Source: Sphingomonas sp. HF-S4 | Lineage (GTDB): Bacteria; Pseudomonadota; Alphaproteobacteria; Sphingomonadales; Sphingomonadaceae | Assembly (NCBI RefSeq): GCF_032911445.1 | Contig: NZ_JAWJEJ010000002.1 | Span: 558,001-622,000, forward strand | Direction: 5' to 3' | DNA: 64,000 nt | Shown: piece after piece, positions 55,427-64,000 of the stretch | Layout of the letters: every line of letters starts with the position of its first letter | Position numbering within the stretch: the first letter of the stretch is position 1 | Notes under the pieces: generated by a model | Told to the model about the DNA's origin: nothing | The model's database searches: none | What the model saw: only the letters and a program-made list of their open reading frames with translations | Made by a program: the position numbers and the translations under genes

Positions 55427-57589
55427 TTATTCCACAGGAAACCCGCGCCGCTTGAACAGTGCCTTGACGTCAGGATCACGCCCGCGGAACGCCTTGTACG
55501 CGGCTTTGCGGTCGGTCTCGTTGCCGGTCATCAGCAGGATCGTGCGGAACTTGTCGGCAGTGGCCTTGTCCCAGACGTTACCGGTTTCCTCGAACGCCGC
55601 CCAGGTATCGGCGTCCATCGTCTCGGACCAGAGATACGAGTAATAGCCCGCCGAATAGGCATCGCTCGAGAACAGGTGATTGAACTGCGGTAGGCGGTGC
55701 CGCATCACGATTTCCTTGGGCATGCCGATGCTCGCGAGCGTGTCGCGCTCGAATGCGTCGGGATCGGTTACCGGCGTGTCGCGATCGTGCAGCTTCATGT
55801 CGACGATCGCCGAGGAGAGATACTCGACCGTGTCAAAGCCCTGGTTGAAGGTCTGCGCCTTTTCGATCTTCGCGACCAGCGCCGCGGGGATCGCCGCGCC
55901 GGTCTTGTAGTGCTTGGCGTAGCGGTTGAGCACGTCGGGGGTGAGCAACCAATTCTCGTTCACCTGGCTTGGATATTCGACGAAGTCGCGCGGCGTGCCG
56001 GCGAGCCCAGGATAGTAGACATTGCCGAGCAGGCTGTGCAGGGCATGGCCGAATTCGTGAAACAGCGTGCTCGCATCATCGACGCTGATCAGCGTCGGCT
56101 CGCCTGCCGCGCCCTTGGTGAAATTGTTGTTGTTCGAGGCGAGGACGATCTTCGAACCGCGCAGCCCCGAGCGCCCGCGATAGCTCGTTGCCCAGGCGCC
56201 CGAGCGCTTTCCAGCGCGGGCGAAATTGTCGAGATAGAAGATGCCTACCTCGGCACCGGTGGCACGATTGGTGACCAGGAAGGTGCGCACGTCCGGGTGG
56301 AAGACGGGTACGCTGCCGGTATTTTCCTTGAAGTAGAGATCGTAGAGCCGGCCCGCGGCGTAGAACGCGCCCTGCACGATCTGGTCGAGCTGGAGGTAGG
56401 GCTTCACCTCATTCTCGTCCAAGTCATACTTCGCTTTCCGGACCTTCTCGGCATAGAAGCGATAGTCCCACGGCTCGATCGTCAGCTTGGCGCCTTCTTT
56501 TGTCGCAAGCGCCTGCATGTCGGCGACTTCCTCGCGCACCCGCGCCACCGCGGCGGGCCACACCGCCATCATCAGCTTCGACGCGTTCTCGGGCGTCTCG
56601 GCCATCGTATCGTCCATTCGATACCAAGCGTGGTTCTTGAAGCCGAGCAGCTTGGCGCGTTCCTGTCGCAGCTTGAGGATCTGCGCGATCGTCGCGTTGG
56701 TGTCGTTCGCGTCGCCGTTATCGCCGCGGTCGACGAACGCCTTGTAGACCTTCTCGCGCAGCGCTCGGTTGGTCGAATACATCAGGAAGGGCTGGACAGA
56801 CGAACGCGTGTTCTTGATTGCCCATTTGCCCGCCTGGCCGCGGTCGTTGGCCTCCTCGGCGAGGCTCGCCTTGAAGCTGTCGGCAAGGCCCGCGAGATCG
56901 GCTTCGCTGTCTAGGACGATTGCGGTCTCCTCATCGGCGAGGACTTTGCGGCTGAACTCGGTGTAGGCGGTGGCAAGCGCCTGGTTGATCCGCTTGACTT
57001 CCGCCTTGCCGGCTTCGTCGAGCAGCGCGCCCGAGGTGACGTAATCGCGATAGGTCCGCTCGAGCAGCCGCATCTGCTGCGCGTTGAGCCCGGCCTTGGC
57101 GCGGCCGTCATAGACTGCCTTCACCCGCGCGAACATCCTGGGATCGAGGCTCATCTCGGTAAAGAACGCCGAGAGCTTCGGGCTCCATTCCTTGGCGATC
57201 GCCTGGACCTGCGGGCTGGCGAGATTGCTCTGATAGACGCCCCACACCGCGAACAGTCGGTTCATCTCCTCGCCCGAGCGCTGGTCCGTCTCGATCGTAT
57301 TAGCGAAGGTCGGCGCGGCGGGGTTGTCGCGGATCTTGGCCTGCTCGGCGCGGGCATTGGTCATCGCGCGTTCGAAGGCGGGCGCGAACATCGCCGGCGA
57401 CACTTTGTCCCACTGCGGCACCCCTTCGTGCGGTCCGGGCCATGGGGCGAGCAGCGGCGCGGGATCGGGGGTGGCGGCAGGGGCGGGCGAAGTCTGGGTC
57501 TGGCTTTGCGGCATGGCGGATCCGGATACAGGCGTGGCGGCGGCGAGCGCGGTGGTCGCGATCAACGCGAGCCGGAGCGAATGGGTCAT
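55427..57589 (-). CDS. M3 family peptidyl-dipeptidase (Dcp-like), secreted
   Basis: This 720-residue zinc protease has a Sec signal (MTHSLRLALIATTALAAATP) and a proline-rich linker, then the M3 fold. The zinc motif HEFGH is at 511-515, followed by the third Glu in the GTPRDFVEYPSQVNENWLL segment. GVPQWDKVSPAMFAPAFERA at the start and AGYYSYLWSETMDADTWAAF near the end are typical of Dcp. It cleaves dipeptides from C termini of small peptides in the periplasm. Confidence 0.92.
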   Translation of the reverse strand: MTHSLRLALIATTALAAATPVSGSAMPQSQTQTSPAPAATPDPAPLLAPWPGPHEGVPQWDKVSPAMFAPAFERAMTNARAEQAKIRDNPAAPTFANTIETDQRSGEEMNRLFAVWGVYQSNLASPQVQAIAKEWSPKLSAFFTEMSLDPRMFARVKAVYDGRAKAGLNAQQMRLLERTYRDYVTSGALLDEAGKAEVKRINQALATAYTEFSRKVLADEETAIVLDSEADLAGLADSFKASLAEEANDRGQAGKWAIKNTRSSVQPFLMYSTNRALREKVYKAFVDRGDNGDANDTNATIAQILKLRQERAKLLGFKNHAWYRMDDTMAETPENASKLMMAVWPAAVARVREEVADMQALATKEGAKLTIEPWDYRFYAEKVRKAKYDLDENEVKPYLQLDQIVQGAFYAAGRLYDLYFKENTGSVPVFHPDVRTFLVTNRATGAEVGIFYLDNFARAGKRSGAWATSYRGRSGLRGSKIVLASNNNNFTKGAAGEPTLISVDDASTLFHEFGHALHSLLGNVYYPGLAGTPRDFVEYPSQVNENWLLTPDVLNRYAKHYKTGAAIPAALVAKIEKAQTFNQGFDTVEYLSSAIVDMKLHDRDTPVTDPDAFERDTLASIGMPKEIVMRHRLPQFNHLFSSDAYSAGYYSYLWSETMDADTWAAFEETGNVWDKATADKFRTILLMTGNETDRKAAYKAFRGRDPDVKALFKRRGFPVE

Positions 57590-57670
57590 GAAAGCGGTTC
57601 CCCAAATGGGTCAGGATGCCAGCACGATAGGGGCGGGGGCCGGCAGGACGCAACCCATTGAGGCAATGGG

Positions 57671-57698
57671 TTGACTCTCGCGGGCATAGGAACAGAAT
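57671..57698 (+). promoter_or_regulatory. imuA: Putative sigma70 promoter of the imuA operon
   Basis: TTGACT (57671-57676) and CAGAAT (57693-57698) lie 16 bases apart. The -10 region lies inside the LexA box, so LexA binding would block RNA polymerase. Confidence 0.55.
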
Positions 57699-57704
57699 AG
57701 GAAC
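57690..57704 (+). promoter_or_regulatory. imuA: Alphaproteobacterial LexA box
   Basis: GAAC-AGAATAG-GAAC is the GAACN7GAAC form of the alphaproteobacterial SOS box. It lies 39 bases upstream of the imuA ATG. SOS control of imuA-imuB-dnaE2 is established in Caulobacter and other bacteria, which agrees with this placement. Confidence 0.85.
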
Positions 57705-57742
57705 ATTGTCGTTCCCGAGTCGTGAGTGTCCGCTGCCCGCCT

Positions 57743-58492
57743 ATGGCCGATCCTGCCGTCCTTGCCCAGCTTCGCGCGCAATTGCGCGCGGTTGAGACCA
57801 AGGGATATCGCCGCCGCCCGGCGCTGCCCTTCGGGATCGAGGCGATCGATTCGCGGATCGCCGATGGCGGCCTGCGGCTCGATGCGCTGCATGAAGTCGC
57901 GGCGGGAACGTGCGACATGGCCGACGATTGCTCGGCGACCTTGTTCATGGCCGGGATCGCCGCGCGCGCCTGGGGCCCGGTGCTGTGGGTGGTGCAGCGG
58001 CGCGACCTGTTCGCGCCAGGCGTGGCGCAGGTCGGGCTCGATCATAAGCGGCTGATCTATGCCGAGGCGGCCGACGATGCCGAGCTGCTTGCGATCATGG
58101 AGGAAGGGCTGCGGCATCGCGGACTCGGTGCAGTGATCGGCGAGGCGAGGCGCGCCGACATGACCGCGACGCGGCGACTGCAGCTTGCGGCCGAGGGCGG
58201 ACGGACGATCGCGCTGCTGATGAAGCGTGCGGCGCGCGAGGGCGCCGATCCGATCGGCATGCCGTCGGCGGCAGTGACGCGCTGGCGGGTGACGTCGGCG
58301 CCGTCGAGCCCGTTGCCGGTGGCCGGAGTCGGGCGCGCGCGCTGGCGGCTGGCGCTGGCGCGGCAAAAGGGCGGCGAGGGTTTCGAGATCGAAGTGGAGG
58401 CAAGCGATGCAACGGGTCGCTGCGCTCTTCCTTCCGCTGTGGCCGATCGAAAGGCTGTGGCGGGCGGAAGCGCGAACCGCCACGCCGCCTGA
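57743..58492 (+). CDS. imuA: ImuA, SOS mutasome accessory protein
   Basis: This 249-residue RecA/SulA-like protein begins ADPAVLAQLRAQLRAVETKG and has the ImuA landmarks GIEAIDSRIADGGLRLDALH and GIAARAWGPVLWVVQRRDLF. It works with ImuB and DnaE2 in DNA-damage-induced mutagenesis. The ATG at 57743 was chosen over a GTG seven codons earlier because the family starts near it. It overlaps the 5' end of imuB by 86 bases, an unusually long overlap. Expression is controlled by the LexA box just upstream. Confidence 0.86.
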   Translation: MADPAVLAQLRAQLRAVETKGYRRRPALPFGIEAIDSRIADGGLRLDALHEVAAGTCDMADDCSATLFMAGIAARAWGPVLWVVQRRDLFAPGVAQVGLDHKRLIYAEAADDAELLAIMEEGLRHRGLGAVIGEARRADMTATRRLQLAAEGGRTIALLMKRAAREGADPIGMPSAAVTRWRVTSAPSSPLPVAGVGRARWRLALARQKGGEGFEIEVEASDATGRCALPSAVADRKAVAGGSANRHAA

Positions 58493-60362
58493 GCCGCGCG
58501 CGGCGGCTTCGCTTGATCCACTGCGTGAAGCGGTGGCGAAGGAACAGGAACATGCGTGCTCGGTCCCGCGCGGCGGCGGCTGGCGCCCCGGCGCGCGCTG
58601 GGCCCGCGAGGACGAACTCGGCAAGGTCGCATTGCCCCCGGTGACGCGCGCGCGGGCGCGGCACGAGGTCGGCCGCAAGGACGAAGCGGCGGCGAACCCG
58701 TTCCGGACGATGCCGGCAGATGATGGGGTGACCGCCAAATACCTCCCCGGAACGGGGAGGGGGACCGCGCCCGTAGGGCGTGGTGGAGGGGGCGTACCAC
58801 GAGGGGTGCCTGATGAGGAGAGCCCCCTCCACCATGCTTCACATGGTCCCCCTCCCCGTTCCGGGGAGGAACTGCCCCCCCTCGTCACCAGCATCCGCAA
58901 CGGCAGCCGTGTCGAGATCGCCGCTGCCTGCCCGCTGTCTCAGTCGCTCGGGCTGCGCTCCGGCATGGCGGTGACCCAGGCGCGCGCGCAAGTGCCCGGG
59001 CTCGACATCCGCCCCGCCGATCCGGCGGGGGACCAGGCACATCTCGCCAACCTCGCGCTTGCGCTGGCGCGGCGCTGGTCGCCGAGCGTGGCGATTGAAG
59101 GCGACGACACCTTGTTCCTCGACTTGACCGGCGTCGCGCACCTCCACGGCGGCGAGGCGGCGATGGCGGCGCGGTTGCGGCGCATACTCGCACGGCTCGG
59201 CTACACCGCGCGCATCGCGATCGCCGACACACCGGGTGCCGCCTGGGCACTCGCGCATTATGCCCCGACGCTGTGCCCTCCCGAGGGCCAGGTTGAAAAG
59301 CTCGCTCCGCTCCCGATCGAGGCATTGCGCATCGATGTCGCCGCGGTGGAGCTTCTCCACCGGCTCGGCGTGCGGACAATCGGCCAGCTCGCCGTGATGC
59401 CGCGCGCGCCGCTGGTCCGCCGTTTCGGTGCCGGGCTCGCCACGCGGCTGGAGCAGGCGCTCGGCCGGCTGCCCGAGCCGTTCTATCCCGTGGTCCCGCC
59501 TGAGCCGATCGCGGTCGTCCAGCGCTTCGCCGAGCCGATCGCCACGGCAGAGGCGATCGAGCATTGGCTGGGCACGCTGGTCCCCCGCCTTGCCGCCGCG
59601 CTCGAGGCCGAGGGGCTGGGCGTCCAGGCATTGGAATGCATCGCCGCGCGCGTCGACGGCGTTTCCCAGCGCATCCGCATCGGGCTCGCCCGGCCCAATC
59701 GCGATCCCGTGCACCTGCTCCGCCTGCTCAAGCGCCGGATCGAGGATGTCGAGCCCGGATACGGCATCGACGCCATTGCCCTCCACGTCCGCCGCGCCGG
59801 CCCGCTCGGTCCCGAGCCGCTGGTCGAGCGATTGGACGAGGAGGCGGCGCCCGACATCGCCACCTTGGTCGACACGCTGGCGACGCGGATCGGCCAGCGG
59901 CGGATGTGGCGGATGCGCCCGGTCGAGAGCGATGTGCCCGAGCGTGCGGCAACGCGGATGGCGGTGCTCGATCCGCCTGCACGCGGCGGCGCGCGGCCCA
60001 GGATCGATGCGGTCGGCCAGCTCGATCGCAGCCCGGCGCTGCATCCCTGGCATCCCGAATGGCCCAAGCCGGCACGGCTGCTGCGCCGGCCCGAGCGGCT
60101 CGACCATGTCCTGGCCGAGCTGCCCGACCATGCCCCACGCCGCTTCACCTGGCGCGGCCGGCCGCACCGGGTGGTGCGCGCCGACGGGCCCGAGCGGGTG
60201 CATGGCGAATGGTGGAAGCGCGCCGCCGAGGCTGCGCATGTCCGCGACTATTTCCGCGTCGAAGACGAAGAGGGGCGGCGTTACTGGCTGTTCCGTCGCG
60301 GCGACGGCGAGCAGCCCGCGACGGGCGACCTCAGCTGGTATCTACACGGGGTGTTCGGATGA
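58407..60362 (+). CDS. imuB: ImuB, Y-family-like mutasome adaptor
   Basis: This 651-residue protein is related to Y-family polymerases but lacks polymerase activity by family knowledge. It recruits DnaE2 to the clamp. Visible parts are RVAALFLPLWPIERLWRAEA at the start, LGLRSGMAVTQARAQVPGLD, GDDTLFLDLTGVAHLHGGEA and GVRTIGQLAVMPRAPLVRRF (helix-hairpin region). Residues about 110-155 are a Gly/Arg/Pro-rich insertion encoded by a palindromic repeat, so this protein is longer than typical ImuB (about 500 residues). The ATG has GGAGG upstream. Its stop overlaps the dnaE2 start (ATGA). Confidence 0.9.
   Translation: MQRVAALFLPLWPIERLWRAEARTATPPEPRAAASLDPLREAVAKEQEHACSVPRGGGWRPGARWAREDELGKVALPPVTRARARHEVGRKDEAAANPFRTMPADDGVTAKYLPGTGRGTAPVGRGGGGVPRGVPDEESPLHHASHGPPPRSGEELPPLVTSIRNGSRVEIAAACPLSQSLGLRSGMAVTQARAQVPGLDIRPADPAGDQAHLANLALALARRWSPSVAIEGDDTLFLDLTGVAHLHGGEAAMAARLRRILARLGYTARIAIADTPGAAWALAHYAPTLCPPEGQVEKLAPLPIEALRIDVAAVELLHRLGVRTIGQLAVMPRAPLVRRFGAGLATRLEQALGRLPEPFYPVVPPEPIAVVQRFAEPIATAEAIEHWLGTLVPRLAAALEAEGLGVQALECIAARVDGVSQRIRIGLARPNRDPVHLLRLLKRRIEDVEPGYGIDAIALHVRRAGPLGPEPLVERLDEEAAPDIATLVDTLATRIGQRRMWRMRPVESDVPERAATRMAVLDPPARGGARPRIDAVGQLDRSPALHPWHPEWPKPARLLRRPERLDHVLAELPDHAPRRFTWRGRPHRVVRADGPERVHGEWWKRAAEAAHVRDYFRVEDEEGRRYWLFRRGDGEQPATGDLSWYLHGVFG
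58742..58869 (+). repeat. 128-base palindromic repeat embedded in imuB
   Basis: A perfect 25-base inverted repeat begins CCTCCCCGGAACGGGGAGGG at 58742 and has its complement ending at 58869. A second 13-base inverted pair (TGGTGGAGGGGGC at 58781, complement ending 58834) nests inside. The sequence resembles intergenic palindromes of sphingomonads. The reading frame of imuB continues through it without a stop, giving a low-complexity segment such as YLPGTGRGTAPVGRGGGG. Confidence 0.9.
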
Positions 60363-63300
60363 CATATGCCGAGCTCCAGGTGACCACCCACTTCTCGTTC
60401 CTGCGCGGTGCATCGTCACCCGAGGAACTGTTCCGCCAGGCGGCTTTGCTCCGGCTGCCCGCGCTCGGGATCGTCGACCGCAATTCGGTGGGCGGCGTGG
60501 TCCGCGCACTGGTCGCCTCCGAGCAGTTTACGGCGCTCGGGGCGGGCATACGGATGATCGCCGGGTGCCGGCTCGACCTGGTCGACGGCACGTCGCTGCT
60601 GGTCTGGCCCGAGGACAGCGCGGGCTGGTCGCGGCTCACCCGGCTGCTCACGCTCGGCAAGTCGCGCGCCGATCCCCAGCATGGCGAAAAGGGCAAATGC
60701 TTCCTCCATTGGGAGGATGTCGCCGCGGCCGCGCATGGGCTGGTCGGCGCGCTGGTGCCGGGGCTCGCCGATACCGGCGACCCGCTGTCGCTGCGCTGGA
60801 TGGCGGATGTGTTCGGCGAGCGCGGGCATGTCTGCCTCACCCAGCATCGTCGTCCCGGCGATGCGATCCGAATCCACCAGCTCGACCAGGCTGGGCGTCG
60901 CTACGGGCTTACGCCGCTTGCCACCGGCGACGTGCTCTACGACACGCCGGACCGCCGCATGCTGCAGGACGTCGTCACGGCGATCCGCGAGAAATGCACG
61001 ATCGACGAACTCGGCTTCCGCCGCGAGCGCAACGCCGACCGGCATCTCAAATCGCCCGAGGACATGGCCCGGCGCTTCCGCGACTATCCCGAGGCATTGC
61101 ATGCGAGCTTGGCGATCGCCGAGCGCTGCACTTTCAGCCTGCGGTCGCTCGAACACCAATATCCCGAGGAGACCGTTATCCACGGGCGCACTGCGCAGGA
61201 AGCGCTTACTTCGCTGGCGTGGAACGGGCTCAAGCACCGGTTCGGCGGCAAGCCCTCCCAGGCGCATCAGGACCTGCTCGTCCACGAACTCGGACTGGTC
61301 GAACAGATGGGCTACGCGCCCTATTTCCTCACGGTCAATTCGATCGTCCAGTTCGCGCTCAGCCAGCATATCCTCTGCCAGGGGCGGGGAAGCGCGGCTA
61401 ATTCGGTGATCTGCTTCGCGCTCGGCATCACGTCGATCGATCCGATCAAGCACCAGTTGCTGTTCGAGCGCTTCATCTCGACCGAGCGCAAGGAGCCGCC
61501 CGACATCGACGTCGATTTCGAGCATGAGCGCCGGGAAGAAGTGATCCAGTGGATCTACGAAAATTATGGCCAGGACCATGCCGCATTGACTGCGGTGGTC
61601 AGCCGCTTCCGCTCGCGCGGCGCGCTGCGCGAGGTCGGCAAGGTGCTGGGCCTGCCCGAGGACATGACCGCAGCGCTCTCCTCGCAGGTCTGGGGCTGGT
61701 CGAACGAAGTCGACGACAAGCATGCCGATGCGCTCAACCTCGATCGCACCGATCCGCGCCTGGCGCTGACGCTCCAGCTCGCGCGCGAGTTGATCGGCAC
61801 GCCGCGGCATCTGTCGCAGCACCCCGGCGGCTTCGTGCTGACCCGCGACCAGCTCCACGACCTGATCCCGGTCGAGCCCGCCGCGATGGTCGATCGCCGC
61901 GTGGTCGAATGGGAAAAGCTCGATATCGAGGAGCTCGGCTTCATGAAGGTCGATATCCTCGGTCTCGGCATGCTCGGCTGCATGCGCCGCGCGTTCGATC
62001 TGCTCGCCGAGCATAAGGCGACGTACCTGACCCTGGCGTCGCCGCTGATGCAGGAAGACGATCCGGTGACCTTCGAGATGATCCGCCAGGCCGACACGCT
62101 GGGCGTGTTCCAGATCGAGAGCCGCGCGCAGATGTCGATGCTGCCGCGGATGAAGCCGGTCAATTTCTACGACATCGCGATCCAGGTCGCGATCGTCCGC
62201 CCCGGCCCGATCCAGGGCAACATGGTCCACCCCTATCTCAAGCGGCGCGAGAACCCCAAGCTGGTCGACTACCCTTCGCCGGCGCTCGAAGAGGTGCTCA
62301 CCAAGACGCTCGGCGTGCCGCTGTTCCAGGAACAGGCGATGCTGGTGGCGATCAGGGGCGCCGGGTTCACGCCAAGCGAGGCGGACCGGCTGCGCCGCGC
62401 GATGGCGACGTTCAAGTCGAGCGGCGGCATTGGCGAGTTCGGGCCCAAGCTGTTGGCGGGCATGCGCGCCAACGGCATCAGCGACGATTTCGCCGAGCGG
62501 CTGGTCGCCCAGATCGAAGGGTTCAGCAATTACGGCTTTCCCGAGAGCCACGCCGCGAGCTTCGCCAAGATCGCCTACGCCTCGTCCTGGATGAAATGCC
62601 ACCATCCCGACGTATTCTGCACGGCGCTGCTCAATGCCCAGCCCATGGGGTTCTACGCGCCTGCGCAGCTGATACGCGATGCTCGCGCGCATGGTGTCGA
62701 GGCGCGGGCAGTGTGCATCAACGACAGCGAGTGGGATACGCGGATGGTCGCCGAGAATCATGCGCGACCGCGGCCTGCGGGGTTCTGCGGGATCGACGAA
62801 GACTGGGTCAGCATGAAGCCGGTCCGGTTGGGCATGCGGATTGTCCAGGGATTGTCGCAGGCGGACGTCATCGAGATTCTCCGAGCCCGTGCGTGCGCAC
62901 CCTTCGTCTCGATCGAGGACGTCTGGCGGCGCTCCAAGGTCAAGCCGGCGGCGCTCGAGCGGCTGGCGCGCGCCGATGCGTTTCAGGCGCTGGGGTTCAA
63001 CCGGCGCCAGGCGCTCTGGGCGATCAAGGGGCTGGGGCACAAGCCGCTCGACCTGTTCAGCGCCGCCGATGCGCGCGAAGGCGTGACCGTGCCCGAAAGC
63101 GTCGAGGCGCCCGTGGCGCTGGCACCGCTCAGCGAAGGCCGCGAAGTCGTCGAGGATTATCGCGCGACTCAGCTCAGCCTGCGCAACCATCCGGTGGCGT
63201 TCCTGCGCGATCGACTTGCGGAACGGCGGATCACGCGGTGCGGCGACCTCGTCGACATGAAGGACGGTGCGCGCGTCGAAGTCGCCGGGCTGATCCTCGT

Positions 63301-63700
63301 CCGCCAGCGGCCGGGGAGCGCCAAGGGCGTGGTGTTCGTCACGCTCGAGGACGAGACCGGGATCGCCAATGCGGTGTTCTGGGCCGATCGCTTCGAGGCG
63401 AACCGGCGCACGGTGATGTCGGCGACGATGCTGGCGATCCGCGGCAAGGTGCAGAAGGAAGGCATCGTCATCCATGTCGTCGCCGATGCGATCGACGACC
63501 TGACGCCGTGGCTGCGCGAAGTCGGCGAGCTCGAGCTGCCGCGCTTCACGGCACCCGGCGACGGCGCGACGCATGGCGGGACGATCGATCCGCGCGAGCG
63601 ATTGAAGCTGCCGCGCCAGCGCGCGCTCGAAAGCTGGCCGCCGCGCCGCACCCCCAAGGCGCCCGACCTGATCCCGGTCAAGTCGCGCGATTTCCACTAG
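60359..63700 (+). CDS. dnaE2: Error-prone DNA polymerase III alpha subunit DnaE2
   Basis: This 1113-residue replicative-type polymerase is used for translesion synthesis after SOS induction. The PHP domain starts YAELQVTTHFSFLRGASSPE. The catalytic palm shows CQGRGSAANSVICFALGITS and PPDIDVDFEHERREEVIQWI with the Asp triad. SNYGFPESHAASFAKIAYAS is diagnostic of the alpha-subunit family. A C-terminal OB domain (VEVAGLILVRQRPGSAKGVV) follows. The length and the imuA-imuB context identify DnaE2 rather than DnaE1. Its ATG overlaps the imuB stop. Confidence 0.95.
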   Translation: MTYAELQVTTHFSFLRGASSPEELFRQAALLRLPALGIVDRNSVGGVVRALVASEQFTALGAGIRMIAGCRLDLVDGTSLLVWPEDSAGWSRLTRLLTLGKSRADPQHGEKGKCFLHWEDVAAAAHGLVGALVPGLADTGDPLSLRWMADVFGERGHVCLTQHRRPGDAIRIHQLDQAGRRYGLTPLATGDVLYDTPDRRMLQDVVTAIREKCTIDELGFRRERNADRHLKSPEDMARRFRDYPEALHASLAIAERCTFSLRSLEHQYPEETVIHGRTAQEALTSLAWNGLKHRFGGKPSQAHQDLLVHELGLVEQMGYAPYFLTVNSIVQFALSQHILCQGRGSAANSVICFALGITSIDPIKHQLLFERFISTERKEPPDIDVDFEHERREEVIQWIYENYGQDHAALTAVVSRFRSRGALREVGKVLGLPEDMTAALSSQVWGWSNEVDDKHADALNLDRTDPRLALTLQLARELIGTPRHLSQHPGGFVLTRDQLHDLIPVEPAAMVDRRVVEWEKLDIEELGFMKVDILGLGMLGCMRRAFDLLAEHKATYLTLASPLMQEDDPVTFEMIRQADTLGVFQIESRAQMSMLPRMKPVNFYDIAIQVAIVRPGPIQGNMVHPYLKRRENPKLVDYPSPALEEVLTKTLGVPLFQEQAMLVAIRGAGFTPSEADRLRRAMATFKSSGGIGEFGPKLLAGMRANGISDDFAERLVAQIEGFSNYGFPESHAASFAKIAYASSWMKCHHPDVFCTALLNAQPMGFYAPAQLIRDARAHGVEARAVCINDSEWDTRMVAENHARPRPAGFCGIDEDWVSMKPVRLGMRIVQGLSQADVIEILRARACAPFVSIEDVWRRSKVKPAALERLARADAFQALGFNRRQALWAIKGLGHKPLDLFSAADAREGVTVPESVEAPVALAPLSEGREVVEDYRATQLSLRNHPVAFLRDRLAERRITRCGDLVDMKDGARVEVAGLILVRQRPGSAKGVVFVTLEDETGIANAVFWADRFEANRRTVMSATMLAIRGKVQKEGIVIHVVADAIDDLTPWLREVGELELPRFTAPGDGATHGGTIDPRERLKLPRQRALESWPPRRTPKAPDLIPVKSRDFH

Positions 63701-63711
63701 GAGAAGAAGTG

Positions 63712-64000
63712 ATGATGCCCCCTACGACTGGAGGATCGATTCACGGCCAACTGCGGCGCCGCGACGACCAGATGCTCTATCTCATGATCAAGCCGGACCC
63801 GGCGGCGGCCGCCGCGATGGACAGGTTGAGGCTGGACTATAATTTGGCGCGCAAATATCAGCGCTTTCACGTCACGCTCGTGCCATTCGGCGACATCCGG
63901 CTGATTTCTCCTGAGAACCTGGAACTTATCCGCTGCGCACTCGCCTCGCTGCAGGCCGAACCGTTTGAGGTGGCGCTCAACCGGATCAAGGGCAATGCGC
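63712..64000 (+). CDS. LigT-like 2'-5' RNA ligase/phosphodiesterase, partial
   Basis: The gene runs off the right edge after 96 codons. The visible protein includes DDQMLYLMIKPDPAAAAAMD and RKYQRFHVTLVPFGDIRLIS. The HVTL segment is the first HxTx motif of the 2H phosphoesterase superfamily; the second should lie beyond the window. It begins 11 bases after dnaE2 with AGGAG upstream. ATGs at 63712 and 63715 are both possible. Confidence 0.7.
   Translation, partial: MMPPTTGGSIHGQLRRRDDQMLYLMIKPDPAAAAAMDRLRLDYNLARKYQRFHVTLVPFGDIRLISPENLELIRCALASLQAEPFEVALNRIKGNA

Overview
The window looks like a chromosomal segment of a Sphingomonas-like alphaproteobacterium. The evidence is the high G+C content, the gene families present (OhrR/Ohr, an ImuA-ImuB-DnaE2 SOS mutasome cassette, TonB-dependent receptors, DUF6894, DUF1272, DUF4893), and an alphaproteobacterial LexA box of the form GAAC-N7-GAAC. 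Most of it is ordinary housekeeping and envelope sequence in short operons on both strands.

Region by region. 1-8.2 kb: crcB end, small envelope proteins, manA, bamD, recN, acnA. 8.2-13.7 kb: a TonB-dependent receptor convergent with a radical SAM/SPASM maturase, which is preceded by an overlapping 67-residue Cys-rich peptide gene; this is a candidate RiPP locus and the most interesting part of the window. 14-24 kb: secreted and stress proteins (lysozyme-like protein, SodC, MarR-GNAT fusion, GH43, VOC, Rnk, MFS, M20) with several very small genes. 23.9-32.6 kb: M16 protease, rnhB, a ThiD-VOC fusion, DUF1272, divergent ohrR/ohr with palindromic operators, glmM, and an SDF symporter. 32.7-40.8 kb: gor, pgi, lepB-rnc-era, a sirtuin, dapB-nth.

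40.8-43.4 kb: a tRNA-Arg(CCG) followed by a decayed tyrosine integrase, an AspH-like 2-oxoglutarate dioxygenase, a 40-residue membrane protein and a perfect 38-bp palindrome. This is a small degenerate island next to hslU, and no hslV lies beside hslU. 44.7-55.3 kb: paired lipoproteins, a gloA-nitronate monooxygenase-gloB operon, a TPR protein with an alpha/beta hydrolase, YjgN with an M48 protease, YpfJ, a patatin with 3-hydroxybutyrate dehydrogenase, and DUF4893. 55.4-64 kb: a Dcp-type M3 peptidase, then imuA-imuB-dnaE2 under a LexA box, with a 128-bp palindromic repeat embedded in frame in imuB, and the start of a LigT-like gene.

Palindromic intergenic repeats of at least three sequence types are scattered through the window. 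Gene functions were assigned by reading motifs and family resemblance; no database search was possible.
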